From: Streptomyces sp. NRRL B-3428
GTDB taxonomy: Bacteria > Actinomycetota > Actinomycetes > Streptomycetales > Streptomycetaceae
NCBI GenBank assembly: GCA_000721375.1
Contig: JOGW01000017.1
Coordinates: 95,500-159,499 of the forward strand
DNA: 64,000 nucleotides
Direction of reading: 5' to 3'
Of the stretch, positions 15,891 to 25,289 are shown in pieces. Numbering within the stretch: position 1 is the first letter of the stretch; each line of letters starts with the position of its first letter. The notes under the pieces are model-generated. The model ran no database searches, was not told the origin of the DNA, and was given only the letters and a program-made list of their open reading frames with translations. The translations under genes and the position numbers were made by a program.

Positions 15891-17423
15891 TCAGCAGCGC
15901 TTTCCGTCCTCCGGCACCTTGCCCTCGATGAGGTAGCGGTTGATCGCCGTATCGATGCAGTCGCTGCCGCGCCCGTACGCCGTGTGCCCGTCGCCGTCGT
16001 AGGTGAGCAGCGTGCCGGTCGCCAGCTGATCCGCCAGGGACTCGGCCCACTTGTACGGGGTGGCCGGGTCGCGGATCGTACCGACGACCAGGATCGGTGC
16101 GGCGCCCTCCGCCTCGATGCGGTGGGCCTCGCCGGTGGCCTTCACCGGCCAGTACGCGCAGGTCAGACCCGCCCAGGCGAGCCCTTCACCGAACACCGGC
16201 GAAGCCTTCTCGAAGTCGGGCAGCGCCTTGTCGACACCGTCCGGGTCCTTGAACGCGGCGGGCAGATCGAGGCAGTTGACGGCGGCGTTCGCGAACATGA
16301 TGTTCCCGTACTTCCCGTCGGGCGCCCGCTCGTAGTAGCTGTCCGCGAGCAGCAGCAGACCGGAGCCGTCGTTCTCCTTCATCGCGGCCGTGAGCCCGTC
16401 GCGCAGCTGGGGCCAGGCGCCCTCGTCGTACATCGCGGCGATCACTCCGGTGGTCGCGAGCGACTCGCCCAGCTCGCGGTCGCCGGCGGGCACCGGCTTC
16501 TTGTCCAACTCCTCGAAGAAGGCGGAGAGTCGGCGCCCGGCGTCCTCGACGCTCGCCGTGCCCAGCGGGCAGTCGCTCTGCTTGACGCAGTCCTTGGCGA
16601 AGGACTGGAACGCCGTCTCGAAGCCGCCGGTCTGGTCGAGGTTCATCCGCTCGGCGGGCAGGGACGGGTCCATCGCGCCGTCGAGGACGAGCCGGCCGGT
16701 CTTGTCCGGGAAGAGTTCGGCGTACGTCGCGCCGAGGAAGGTGCCGTACGAGGCACCGACGTAGTACAGCTTCTCGTCGCCGAGCACCCCGCGCAGAAGG
16801 TCCATGTCGCGGGCGGCCTCGACGGTGGAGACATGGGGCAGCACCTCGGCCGAGCGCTTCTCACAGCCCTCGGAGAACTCCTTGTAGGCGTCCACCAGTT
16901 GCCCCTGCTCGCGACTGTCGTCCGGAGTGACGTCCGTCTGCGTGTACGCGTCCATCTCCTTGTCGCCGAGGCACTCGACGGGCTCGCTGCGGGCCACACC
17001 GCGCGGATCCATGCCGACCATGTCGTAGCGGGCACGGACGGGGGCGGGGTAGGCGAGCGCCGCGTACGCCTGGAGGTACTCGATCGCCGAGCCGCCCGGA
17101 CCACCCGGGTTGACCATCAGCGAGCCGATCCGCTTGCCGGGGCCCGTGGCCTTCTTGCGGGAGACGGCCAGCTTGATCGCCTCGCCGTCCGGCTTCGCAT
17201 AGTCGAGGGGCGCCTTGAGCGTGGCGCACTCGAACCCGGGGACACCGCACTCGCGCCACTTCAACTGCTGCGCGTAGTACGACTTGAGTGCGTCCTGGGC
17301 CGTGGAGTCGAGGGACGACCGGGCCGAAGGGTCGGGCGAACTCCCCTCGGTGCAGCCGGAGATGAGCAGCCCCGCCGAGAGCAGGGCGGCGGCGGTACGG
17401 GCGAGGGGGGCCTTGGTGCGCAT
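15891..17423 (-). CDS. Secreted tripeptidyl aminopeptidase-like lipoprotein (SlpD/SlpE type)
   Basis: 510 residues. The signal peptide ends at the lipobox LISGC (Cys24), so the enzyme is probably a membrane-attached lipoprotein. An alpha/beta hydrolase fold follows: MVNPGGPGGSAIEYL (oxyanion region), MDPRGVARSEPV, and the nucleophile elbow GASYGTFLGATYAELFP. A TAP C-terminal domain (about residues 400-510) contains VGTIRDPATPYKWAESLA with the acid and GDGHTAYG with the catalytic His. Such peptidases release tripeptides from the N-terminus of extracellular proteins. The last residues CIDTAINRYLIEGKVPEDG are typical of the family. It is followed by 100 bases of non-coding sequence and is probably monocistronic. 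Confidence 0.93.
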   Translation of the reverse strand: MRTKAPLARTAAALLSAGLLISGCTEGSSPDPSARSSLDSTAQDALKSYYAQQLKWRECGVPGFECATLKAPLDYAKPDGEAIKLAVSRKKATGPGKRIGSLMVNPGGPGGSAIEYLQAYAALAYPAPVRARYDMVGMDPRGVARSEPVECLGDKEMDAYTQTDVTPDDSREQGQLVDAYKEFSEGCEKRSAEVLPHVSTVEAARDMDLLRGVLGDEKLYYVGASYGTFLGATYAELFPDKTGRLVLDGAMDPSLPAERMNLDQTGGFETAFQSFAKDCVKQSDCPLGTASVEDAGRRLSAFFEELDKKPVPAGDRELGESLATTGVIAAMYDEGAWPQLRDGLTAAMKENDGSGLLLLADSYYERAPDGKYGNIMFANAAVNCLDLPAAFKDPDGVDKALPDFEKASPVFGEGLAWAGLTCAYWPVKATGEAHRIEAEGAAPILVVGTIRDPATPYKWAESLADQLATGTLLTYDGDGHTAYGRGSDCIDTAINRYLIEGKVPEDGKRC

Positions 17424-17528
17424 CCACCGAGGGTAACGGGGCGGTAGCGCTGTGCAATTGCCCCGCCTCGTACGAGTGAAGGCCGCCCCTGGGTACGGGA
17501 ACTCAGCCCGCCCGCGAGGTACGGGGAC

Positions 17529-18734
17529 TCAGCCCGCCCGCAGCGCCATCGTCATCGCCTCCACCGCGAGCAGCGGTGCCACATTGCGCTCCAGGGCCTC
17601 GCGGCAGGCCGAGACGGCCTCGATCCGGCGCAGCGTCGACTCGGGTGAGCCGGCGCGGGCCAGCCGCTCCAGGTTGTCGCGCTGATCCAGGTTGGCAAGG
17701 GCCACCTGGGAGCCCAACTGCAGGGCGAGCACGTCACGGTAGAAACCGGTGAGGTCGGTGAGCGCGAGGTCGAGGGTGTCGCGCTGGGTACGCGTACGCC
17801 GACGCTTCTGCCGGTCCTCGAGGTCCTTCATCACCCCCGCGGTGCCACGCGGCATCCGTCCGCCCTGGCCACCGCCGAGCGCCGCCTTCAGCTCCTCGGT
17901 CTCCTTGGTGTCCACCTCTTCGGCCAGCTGCTTGGCGTCCTCCGCGGCGGAGTCGATCAGCTCCTGCGCGGCCTTGAGGCAGCCGCCGATGTCGTCCACG
18001 CGCAGCGGCAGTCTGAGCACGGCGGCCCGTCGCGCACGCGCCTGCTCGTCGGTGGCGAGCCTGCGCGCCCGGCCGATATGCCCTTGCGTGGCGGCCGCCG
18101 CGGCGGCCGCCACCGGCGGCTCGATGCCGTCGCGTCGTACGAGGATGTCGGCGACCGCGGCCACGGGCGGGGTGCGCAGGGTGAGGTGGCGGCAGCGGGA
18201 GCGGATCGTGGGCAGCACGTCTTCGAGCGAAGGCGCGCAGAGCAGCCAGACCGTACGGGGTGCGGGCTCCTCGACGGCCTTGAGCAGCACATTGCCGGCG
18301 CCTTCGGTGAGACGGTCGGCGTCCTCCAGGACGATCACCTGCCAGCGGCCGCCGGCCGGGGACATCTGGGCCTTGCGGACGAGGTCGCGGGTCTCCTTGA
18401 CGCCGATGCTCAGCAGGTCGGTACGGACCACCTGGACGTCGGCGTGTGTACCGATGAGCGCCGTGTGGCAGCCGTCGCAGAACCCGCAGCCCGGTGACCC
18501 GCCGAGCGCGCGGTCGGGGCTCACGCACTGCAGCGCGGCAGCGAAGGCGCGGGCGGCGGTGGACCGCCCGGATCCGGGCGGTCCGGTGAACAGCCACGCG
18601 TGCGTCATCTTGGAGCTCGACGGCAACTCGGCCCGCTCGGCCGCGGCGGTCACGTAGGCGTCGGCGTCCCTTGCGGCGGCCTCGAGCTGCGTGCTGACGC
18701 GCTCCTGACCTACGAGGTCATCCCATACGGGCAT
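17529..18734 (-). CDS. holB: DNA polymerase III subunit delta' (clamp loader)
   Basis: 401 residues. N-terminal MPVWDDLVGQERV and the AAA+ P-loop GPPGSGRST (about residues 51-59) start the clamp-loader ATPase fold. The usual P-loop Lys is Arg here, consistent with delta' being an inactive ATPase. Three clustered Cys (CGFCDGCH), with another a little earlier, form the zinc module. LEDADRLTEGAGNVLLKAVEEP is the Walker B/sensor region and TIRSRCRHL carries the SRC motif. A long helical C-terminus follows (about 215-400). The subunit helps load the sliding clamp at the replication fork. It lies 135 bases downstream of the tmk fusion, as in other Streptomyces. Confidence 0.95.
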   Translation of the reverse strand: MPVWDDLVGQERVSTQLEAAARDADAYVTAAAERAELPSSSKMTHAWLFTGPPGSGRSTAARAFAAALQCVSPDRALGGSPGCGFCDGCHTALIGTHADVQVVRTDLLSIGVKETRDLVRKAQMSPAGGRWQVIVLEDADRLTEGAGNVLLKAVEEPAPRTVWLLCAPSLEDVLPTIRSRCRHLTLRTPPVAAVADILVRRDGIEPPVAAAAAAATQGHIGRARRLATDEQARARRAAVLRLPLRVDDIGGCLKAAQELIDSAAEDAKQLAEEVDTKETEELKAALGGGQGGRMPRGTAGVMKDLEDRQKRRRTRTQRDTLDLALTDLTGFYRDVLALQLGSQVALANLDQRDNLERLARAGSPESTLRRIEAVSACREALERNVAPLLAVEAMTMALRAG

Positions 18735-18869
18735 GGGGGCCGCCCTTCTTGTCCGTTACCGGGGGTGTGTCTCCCGGCCCGTCCATTGTGGGGCAAGGGA
18801 CTGACAGTGCTCGGCCGCCCGGCACCGGGGGCACAACTCCCGGGCCGGCGCTACGGGGGTCCGCAGGCG

Positions 18870-21800
18870 CTACCTGCGCCGCCCCCGACGCCCGTCCCCA
18901 TCCTCGTCATCGCGCTCGCCAAGCAACTCATCCGCCAGCGAAGGCAGATCGTCCAGCGGGGTCTCCTCCGCCCAGTCCGAGCGCGGACGGCGCCGAGGCG
19001 TGCCCGACTCGTCGACCTGCGGGAGCTCCCGCGTACGGTCCTCGCCCCCGCCCGAGGGCCGCTCGTCGCGGAACAGGCCCGGCGGGACACGGTCGCCCGG
19101 GCTCTCCCCCCGTACGGGAGACGCGGAGTCCTCACGTACCGGCGGGAGAACAGCCGTTTCCTCGGCCGGGCTCACCGCAGGGGCCGCATCCTCGCGTACG
19201 GCCGGAATCACAGCCGTCTCATCCGAGGCGGAGGCAGGAGCCGAAGGCTCGGCCCCAGCCCCAGGCGCCGACGGAAGCGGCGTGGAGACCGTCGTCTCCT
19301 CCGCCCCCTTCACGACCGGCGTCGGCACCGTGAGCTCCGCATCGGACACCGGAGCCGCAGCAGAGGTGGCGGTGGCCGCGGCAGCCGCCGCGGCGGCGAC
19401 CCGCCGAGCCTCCTCGGCCCGCAGCAACGCCTCCTCCGCCTTGCGCTGCTTGTCGACCCGCCGCTCCTCGGCCTCGTCCCGCAGCCGCTGCTCCTCCGCG
19501 GCCTGCCGACGCCGGCGCTCCTCCTCGGCGGCCCGCAGCTGCTCCTCGGCCTCACGCCGACGGCGCTCCTCCTCGGCGAGCCGGCGCGCTTCCTCGGCCC
19601 GCGCACGAGCCTCCGCCGCCTGCCGCTCCTCCTCGAGGCGCCGCGCCTCCTCCAACTCCCGGCGCTTGCGCTCCTCTTCCTCGGCGCGAAGCCGGGCGAG
19701 CTGCTCCTGGCGCTCGCGCTCCAGGCGCTCCTCCTCGGCCTTGCGCGCGGCCTCTTCCTCCGCGCGCCGCCGCGCATCCTCCTCGGCCGCCTTGCGGGCC
19801 TCTTCCTGCGCCCGCTTCTCGGCGTCCGAGAGCGGAAGCAGCTGGTCGAGACGGTGGCGTACGACCGTGGTCACCGCCTCGGGGTCCTGACCCGCGTCGA
19901 CGACGAGATAGCGGGACGGATCGGCGGAGGCAAGCGTCAGGAATCCGGCGCGCACCCGCGCATGGAACTCCGCGGGCTCCGACTCAAGACGGTCCGGCGC
20001 CTCGGTGAAGCGCTCGCGCGCGGTCTCCGGCGAGACGTCGAGGAGCACCGTCAGATGCGGTACGAGACCATCCGTCGCCCAGCGCGAGATACGCGCGATC
20101 TCCGTCGGGGACAGGTCACGGCCGGCGCCCTGATACGCCACCGACGAATCGATGTAGCGGTCGGTGATGACCACCGCGCCCCGCTCAAGTGCCGGACGCA
20201 CCACCGTGTCCACGTGCTCGGCGCGGTCGGCCGCGTAGAGCAGCGCCTCCGCACGATGCGAAAGACCGGCGGAGGACACGTCGAGCAGGATCGAACGCAG
20301 CCGCTTGCCGACAGGCGTCGCCCCCGGCTCACGCGTCAGCACGACCTCGTGGCCCTTGGCGCGGATCCACTCGGCGAGCGCGTCGGCCTGCGTGGACTTG
20401 CCCGCGCCGTCGCCACCCTCCAAAGCGATGAAGAACCCGGTCGCAGCCGGCGCCTGCGCGGGCTCGCCGCCCCGCAGCGCATCGGTCAGATCGCGGCGCA
20501 GCGGCACCCCGGACCGGTCGTCGGTCTTGGCGAGCACAAGGGCGGCCACCGGCAGCAGCAGCGCACCGGCCAGCATCAGCAGGAAGGCCGCACCGCCGTG
20601 CGCGAAGACGAACTTGCCGTTCTCGATGCGGTGCTGGCCGATCAGACCGGCGAGCACCGGACCGGCGATCGCGGCCAGCGCGACCGTGACGCGGACGACG
20701 GCCTGCAGATGTTCGGTCGTCCGCGTCCGCCGGTAGTCCTCGACCTCCAGGTCGAGCAGCGCGTGCCCGGTGTTCGCGGCGACTCCCGCGGCCGTACCGG
20801 CGAGTGCGAGCAGCAGCAGAACGGTGGTCTGGTCCGGTACGAGACCTGCAGCCAGCAGACCGATCCCGGTCACCGCGACGGCCAGCGCGAGAAGGCGGCG
20901 GCGCGAGAGGGCGGGAAGTACGGAGGGCGCGATCCGGATGCCGAGTACGGTGCCGGCGGTCAGCGCGGTCACGAAGATCCCGAACAGAACGGGCCCGCCA
21001 CCCATGTCGATCGCATGCAGCACGGCCACGGAGACGGCGGCGGCAATCGCCCCGGCCACGCAGGCGCACGCGAAGACGAGCAGCGGGATGGCGCCCGTAC
21101 GTCCCTTGTCGACACCGCTGCCGGTCTTCGGCCGGCGCAGACCCTCCAGCGGCGAACGGGCGCGCGGGGTCTGTGCGTCGGGAAGTTCGAGGAAGTAGAC
21201 GACGGACAGCGAGGCGGCGAAGAGCCCGGCCGCGACATACGAGGCGAGCGCGGCCTGGTGCTGCTCGAACCACAGCACCCCGGCCCCGAGCAGATTGCCG
21301 ATCAGGGTGGCGGCGATGAGCACGAGCGCGCCGATGGGCAGCGCGACGAATCCCGTACGAAGGGAGAGGCGCCGCAGCGCGTCGGTGTGATCCGGCAGCG
21401 GGCGCACGGTGGCGCCCTCCAGCGGAGGCGCGGGCAGCAGCGCGGGCGCGGCGCTCTCCCGGGCCACGGTCCAGAAGCGCTCGGCGACCCCGACCACGAA
21501 CCCGGTCACGAGCAGCACCGCGAAGGCGCTGTCCGGGGTCCAGTCGATCCACAGCGGCGCGATGATCAGGAGCGCGGCTCGTGAGCCGTCCGCCACGATC
21601 ATGGTCCAGCGGCGGTCGAGCGGCCCTTCGGCACTGGTGAGCGAGGTCAGCGGACCGAGCAGTACGGCGCCGAAGACCAAGGTCGCGAGGATCCGCACGG
21701 CGAAAACGGCCGCGACGGCGAAGGCGACTCCTCGGTATCCACCCCCGAACGACTGCTCGGCGAACGCGGCCTGCACCCCGAGCAGCACGAGAACGAGCAG

Positions 21801-21935
21801 CGCGAGCGCGTCCCCGATCCCGCCCACGAACTGAGCGCTCCACAGGCGCTTCAGCGGAGGATGGCGCAGCAGCGCACGCACGGCACGCTCGCGGGAGTCG
21901 GCGACCAGGGCGGCATCGGAGTCGTCTCGGGTCAT
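18870..21935 (-). CDS. tmk: Membrane-tethered thymidylate kinase: MFS-like domain + Tmk + coiled coil
   Basis: 1021 residues in three parts. Residues about 20-490 form an MFS-like domain of about 12 helices (VGGIGDALALLVLVLLGVQA at the start). Residues about 498-700 are a complete thymidylate kinase: P-loop EGGDGAGKST, REPGATPVGKRLR, and TDRYIDSSVAYQGAGRDL with the DRY motif. It phosphorylates dTMP to dTDP. From about 701 to 848 runs an uninterrupted Glu/Arg/Ala coiled coil, then an acidic Pro-rich tail ending in RRGRRR. Bacterial Tmk is normally about 210 residues; the fusion occurs in Streptomyces as I recall but its purpose is unknown. It is followed by holB, linking dTTP supply and replication genes. 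Confidence 0.93.
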   Translation of the reverse strand: MTRDDSDAALVADSRERAVRALLRHPPLKRLWSAQFVGGIGDALALLVLVLLGVQAAFAEQSFGGGYRGVAFAVAAVFAVRILATLVFGAVLLGPLTSLTSAEGPLDRRWTMIVADGSRAALLIIAPLWIDWTPDSAFAVLLVTGFVVGVAERFWTVARESAAPALLPAPPLEGATVRPLPDHTDALRRLSLRTGFVALPIGALVLIAATLIGNLLGAGVLWFEQHQAALASYVAAGLFAASLSVVYFLELPDAQTPRARSPLEGLRRPKTGSGVDKGRTGAIPLLVFACACVAGAIAAAVSVAVLHAIDMGGGPVLFGIFVTALTAGTVLGIRIAPSVLPALSRRRLLALAVAVTGIGLLAAGLVPDQTTVLLLLALAGTAAGVAANTGHALLDLEVEDYRRTRTTEHLQAVVRVTVALAAIAGPVLAGLIGQHRIENGKFVFAHGGAAFLLMLAGALLLPVAALVLAKTDDRSGVPLRRDLTDALRGGEPAQAPAATGFFIALEGGDGAGKSTQADALAEWIRAKGHEVVLTREPGATPVGKRLRSILLDVSSAGLSHRAEALLYAADRAEHVDTVVRPALERGAVVITDRYIDSSVAYQGAGRDLSPTEIARISRWATDGLVPHLTVLLDVSPETARERFTEAPDRLESEPAEFHARVRAGFLTLASADPSRYLVVDAGQDPEAVTTVVRHRLDQLLPLSDAEKRAQEEARKAAEEDARRRAEEEAARKAEEERLERERQEQLARLRAEEEERKRRELEEARRLEEERQAAEARARAEEARRLAEEERRRREAEEQLRAAEEERRRRQAAEEQRLRDEAEERRVDKQRKAEEALLRAEEARRVAAAAAAAATATSAAAPVSDAELTVPTPVVKGAEETTVSTPLPSAPGAGAEPSAPASASDETAVIPAVREDAAPAVSPAEETAVLPPVREDSASPVRGESPGDRVPPGLFRDERPSGGGEDRTRELPQVDESGTPRRRPRSDWAEETPLDDLPSLADELLGERDDEDGDGRRGRRR

Positions 21936-22011
21936 CCAGCCAGCCTATCCGGATGTAAAGCGTCCGCGGACCGTCTCCCGAACATAGGTCCGCCCCCTCA
22001 CCGTTCCACCC

Positions 22012-22102
22012 AGCCCCTCCGGCGTTTGAGGAGATCCGCACGAAGTGCGGATGCGGGGGTCCGGGGGCGGAGCCTCCGGTTTCGGGAAGGGGCGGGGTGG
22101 GG
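22012..22102. repeat. Streptomyces intergenic dispersed repeat between topA and tmk
   Basis: Contains CCTCCGGCGTTTGAGGAG, a small hairpin ATCCGCAC/GTGCGGAT (22034-22052), and GGGGGTCCGGGGGCGGAGCC. I recognise this consensus from the 3' ends of many Streptomyces genes. It fills most of the 175 bases between the topA stop and the tmk start, and may act as a terminator-like or mobile palindromic unit. Confidence 0.55.
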
Positions 22103-22110
22103 GAAAGAAC

Positions 22111-24951
22111 TCAGTCCTCAGCCGGGGCCGAAGCCGCAGCCTTCTTCGCAGCCGCAGCCGTCTTCTTGGCCGGAGCCTTCTTCGCGGCAGTCTTCTTCGT
22201 CGCCGAAGCGGCCGTCTTCTTGGCGGCGGTCTTCTTCGCCGCCGTCTTCTTGGCCGGAGCCTTCTTCGCAGGCGCCTTCTTGGCCACCTTCTTCGCCGGC
22301 CCCTTGGCCCGCTTCTCCGCCAGGAGCTCGTACCCGCGCTCCGGCGTGATCTCCTCGACCGAGTCCGCCGCCCGCAGCGTCGCGTTCGTCTCGCCGTCCG
22401 TCACGTACGCCCCGAAGCGCCCGTCCTTGACGACCACCGGCTTGCCGGAGACCGGGTCCTCACCCAGCTCCTTCAGCGGCGGCTTCGCGGCGGCGCGCCC
22501 ACGCACCTTCGGCTGGGCGTAGATCGCGAGCGCCTCTTCGAGCGTGATCGAGAAGAGCTGCTCCTCGTTCTCCAGAGACCTGGAGTCCGTGCCCTTCTTC
22601 AGATACGGGCCGTAGCGCCCGTTCTGCGCGGTGATCTCCACACCCTCGGCGTCCGCTCCGACGATCCGCGGCAGCGACATCAGCGCCATCGCGTCGTCCA
22701 GCGTGACCGTGTCCAGGGACATCGTCTTGAACAGCGAGGCCGTCCGCGGCTTCACCGCGTTCTTGCCGGTCTTCGGCGTCCCCTCGGGCAGGATCTCCGT
22801 GACGTACGGGCCATAGCGCCCGTCCTTCGCCACGATCTCGTTGCCCGACACCGGGTCCGTACCGAGCGCGAAGTCACCGCTCGGCTTGGCGAGCAGCTCC
22901 TCGGCCAGCTCGACCGTCAGCTCGTCCGGCGCCAAGTCGTCCTGAACGTCGGCCCGCTGGTGCCCCTCGGAGTCCTTCTCACCGCGCTCGATGTACGGGC
23001 CGTAGCGCCCGACGCGCAGCTTGATGTCATTGCCGACGGGGAACGACGAGATCTCCCGGGCGTCGATCGCACCGAGGTCGGTCACGAGCTCCTTGAGACC
23101 GCCGAGGTGGTCCCCGTCGCCGTTGCCCGCGTCGGAGGCCGCGCCCGTCGCGTCGCCCTCACCGAAGTAGAACCGCCGCAGCCACGGCACCGACTGCGCC
23201 TCGCCCCGCGCGATGCGGTCGAGGTCGTCCTCCATCTTGGCCGTGAAGCTGTAGTCGACGAGCCGCCCGAAGTGCTTCTCGAGCAGGTTGACCACGGCGA
23301 AGCTCAGGAAGGAGGGGACGAGCGCCGTGCCCTTCTTGAAGACGTAACCGCGGTCGAGGATGGTGCCGATGATCGAGGCGTACGTCGACGGCCGGCCGAT
23401 CTCCCGCTCTTCGAGCTCCTTGACCAGCGAGGCCTCGGTGTAGCGGGCCGGCGGCTTGGTCGCGTGGCCGTCCACCGACAGGTCGTCGCAGGACAGACCG
23501 TCGCCCTCGGAGACCTGCGGAAGGCGGCGCTCACGGTCGTCGAGCTCCGCGTTCGGGTCGTCCGCGCCCTCGACGTACGCCTTGAGGAAGCCGTGGAACG
23601 TGATCGTCTTGCCGGACGCGCTGAACTCGGCGACCCGGCCGTCGGAAGCGGTGCCCGCGATCTTGACGGTGACCGAGTTACCGACCGCGTCCTTCATCTG
23701 CGAGGCGACGGTGCGCTTCCAGATCAGCTCGTAGAGCCGGAACTGGTCACCGGTCAGACCGGTCTCGGCCGGCGTACGGAAGCGGTCGCCCGAGGGACGG
23801 ATCGCCTCGTGCGCCTCCTGCGCGTTCTTGACCTTGCCGGCGTACGTACGCGGCTTGTCCGGCAGGTAGTCGGCGCCGTAGAGCTGGGTCACCTGGGTGC
23901 GGGCCGCATTGATCGCGGTGTCGGACAGCGTCGTGGAGTCCGTACGCATATAGGTGATGAAGCCGTTCTCGTACAGCTTCTGCGCCACCTGCATCGTCGC
24001 CTTCGCACCGAAGCCCAGCTTGCGCGAGGCCTCCTGCTGCAGGGTCGTGGTGCGGAAGGGCGCATACGGCGAGCGGCGGTACGGCTTGGACTCGACCGAG
24101 CGGACCGCGAACCGCGCGTTCTCCAGACCGGCGGCGAGCGCCCGGGCGTTCGCCTCGTCCAGGTGCAGGGTGCCCGCGCCCTTGATCTGGCCGAGCGAGT
24201 CGAAGTCACGGCCCTGCGCGACGCGCTTGCCGTCGACCGTGGTCAGACGGGCGATCAGCTGCGCGGGATCCGAGGCGTCGCCGCCGCGGCCGGTGCCGAA
24301 CGTGCCGGTCAGGTCCCAGTACTCGGCGGAGCGGAACGCGATGCGCTCACGCTCGCGCTCGACGACGAGCCGGGTCGCGACCGACTGCACACGGCCCGCC
24401 GAAAGCTTCGGCATGACCTTCTTCCACAGGACCGGCGAGACCTCGTAGCCGTAGAGGCGGTCGAGGATACGGCGGGTCTCCTGGGCGTCGACCATCCGCT
24501 TGTTGAGCTCGCGCGGCGTGGCGACGGCCTCCTGGATCGCGGCCTTGGTGATCTCGTGGAACACCATGCGCTTGACCGGGACCTTGGGCTTCAGGACCTC
24601 GAGGAGGTGCCACGCGATGGCTTCGCCCTCGCGGTCCTCATCGGTGGCGAGGAAGAGCTCGTCGGAGTCCTTGAGGAGATCCTTGAGCTTCTTGACCTGG
24701 GCCTTCTTGTCGGCGTTGACGACATAGATCGGCTCGAAGTCGTTGTTGACGTCGACACCGAGGCGGCGCACCTCGCCGGTGTACTTCTCCGGCACCTCGG
24801 CGGCGCCGCTCGGCAGGTCGCGGATGTGCCCGACGCTCGCCTCGACGACATATCCGGGGCCGAGGTAGCCCTTGATCGTCTTCGCCTTGGCAGGGGACTC
24901 GACGATGACGAGTCGGCGGCCGCCCTTTGCGGTCTCGCTGGTCGGGGACAA
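22111..24951 (-). CDS. topA: DNA topoisomerase I, with lysine-rich C-terminal repeats
   Basis: About 946 residues from a TTG at 24951, chosen because the conserved N-terminus SPTSETAKGGRRLVIVESPA starts there. TOPRIM motifs include IVESPAKAKTIKGYLG and ATDEDREGEAIAWHLL; the active-site Tyr lies in ENGFITYMRTDST. The enzyme relaxes negative supercoils. Instead of zinc fingers the C-terminus has several actinobacterial repeat domains (RYGPYI, RYGPYV, RYGPYLKKG, RFGAYV) and a tail of KKAPAKK/KKTAAKK repeats. In Streptomyces this tail is known to give high processivity and DNA binding. The leader carries two tandem perfect dyads (25000-25040). Core, essential gene. Confidence 0.97.
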   Translation of the reverse strand: MSPTSETAKGGRRLVIVESPAKAKTIKGYLGPGYVVEASVGHIRDLPSGAAEVPEKYTGEVRRLGVDVNNDFEPIYVVNADKKAQVKKLKDLLKDSDELFLATDEDREGEAIAWHLLEVLKPKVPVKRMVFHEITKAAIQEAVATPRELNKRMVDAQETRRILDRLYGYEVSPVLWKKVMPKLSAGRVQSVATRLVVERERERIAFRSAEYWDLTGTFGTGRGGDASDPAQLIARLTTVDGKRVAQGRDFDSLGQIKGAGTLHLDEANARALAAGLENARFAVRSVESKPYRRSPYAPFRTTTLQQEASRKLGFGAKATMQVAQKLYENGFITYMRTDSTTLSDTAINAARTQVTQLYGADYLPDKPRTYAGKVKNAQEAHEAIRPSGDRFRTPAETGLTGDQFRLYELIWKRTVASQMKDAVGNSVTVKIAGTASDGRVAEFSASGKTITFHGFLKAYVEGADDPNAELDDRERRLPQVSEGDGLSCDDLSVDGHATKPPARYTEASLVKELEEREIGRPSTYASIIGTILDRGYVFKKGTALVPSFLSFAVVNLLEKHFGRLVDYSFTAKMEDDLDRIARGEAQSVPWLRRFYFGEGDATGAASDAGNGDGDHLGGLKELVTDLGAIDAREISSFPVGNDIKLRVGRYGPYIERGEKDSEGHQRADVQDDLAPDELTVELAEELLAKPSGDFALGTDPVSGNEIVAKDGRYGPYVTEILPEGTPKTGKNAVKPRTASLFKTMSLDTVTLDDAMALMSLPRIVGADAEGVEITAQNGRYGPYLKKGTDSRSLENEEQLFSITLEEALAIYAQPKVRGRAAAKPPLKELGEDPVSGKPVVVKDGRFGAYVTDGETNATLRAADSVEEITPERGYELLAEKRAKGPAKKVAKKAPAKKAPAKKTAAKKTAAKKTAASATKKTAAKKAPAKKTAAAAKKAAASAPAED

Positions 24952-24999
24952 CGTGGCTCTTCTCTCCGGTCGACGCTCTCGCTGGCTGACACGTGCGGT

Positions 25000-25040
25000 C
25001 CGTATGCCTTCATACGGCTCTCCCGTGGACTTTTCCACGG
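25000..25040. promoter_or_regulatory. Two tandem perfect dyads in the topA upstream region
   Basis: CCGTATG-CCTT-CATACGG (25000-25017) and CCGTGGA-CTTT-TCCACGG (25023-25040) are each 7-bp perfect inverted repeats with 4-base loops, six bases apart, 49-89 bases before the topA start. TTCATACGG recurs at 25056-25064. They could be mRNA hairpins, operators or supercoiling-sensitive cruciforms. Confidence 0.6.
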
Positions 25041-25289
25041 CGGCGGCCCTATGCGTTCATACGGTGACGCTGCGGAGTGTGACGGTACAGCCCGCCCCCG
25101 TGTCAAACGGGAAAAGCCCGCAGCGGCCACTCGAACGGTAACCCGACTAGCGACATTCCTGCCGCCCGGACTGCCGACCTGGCCTTTCGCGAGTACGGGA
25201 GCCGTCTCTGCCGGATTGGCCGTTTCTTTCCCCTGCGCAGGCACCGCGCCGATCAGGGATACGCAGGTCGACTACCAGCGATACGTACG

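Noticed and set aside
18600..21584. A 994-codon forward frame opposite tmk
   Set aside because: Arg/Leu/Gly-rich shadow of a gene with clear Tmk motifs on the other strand.
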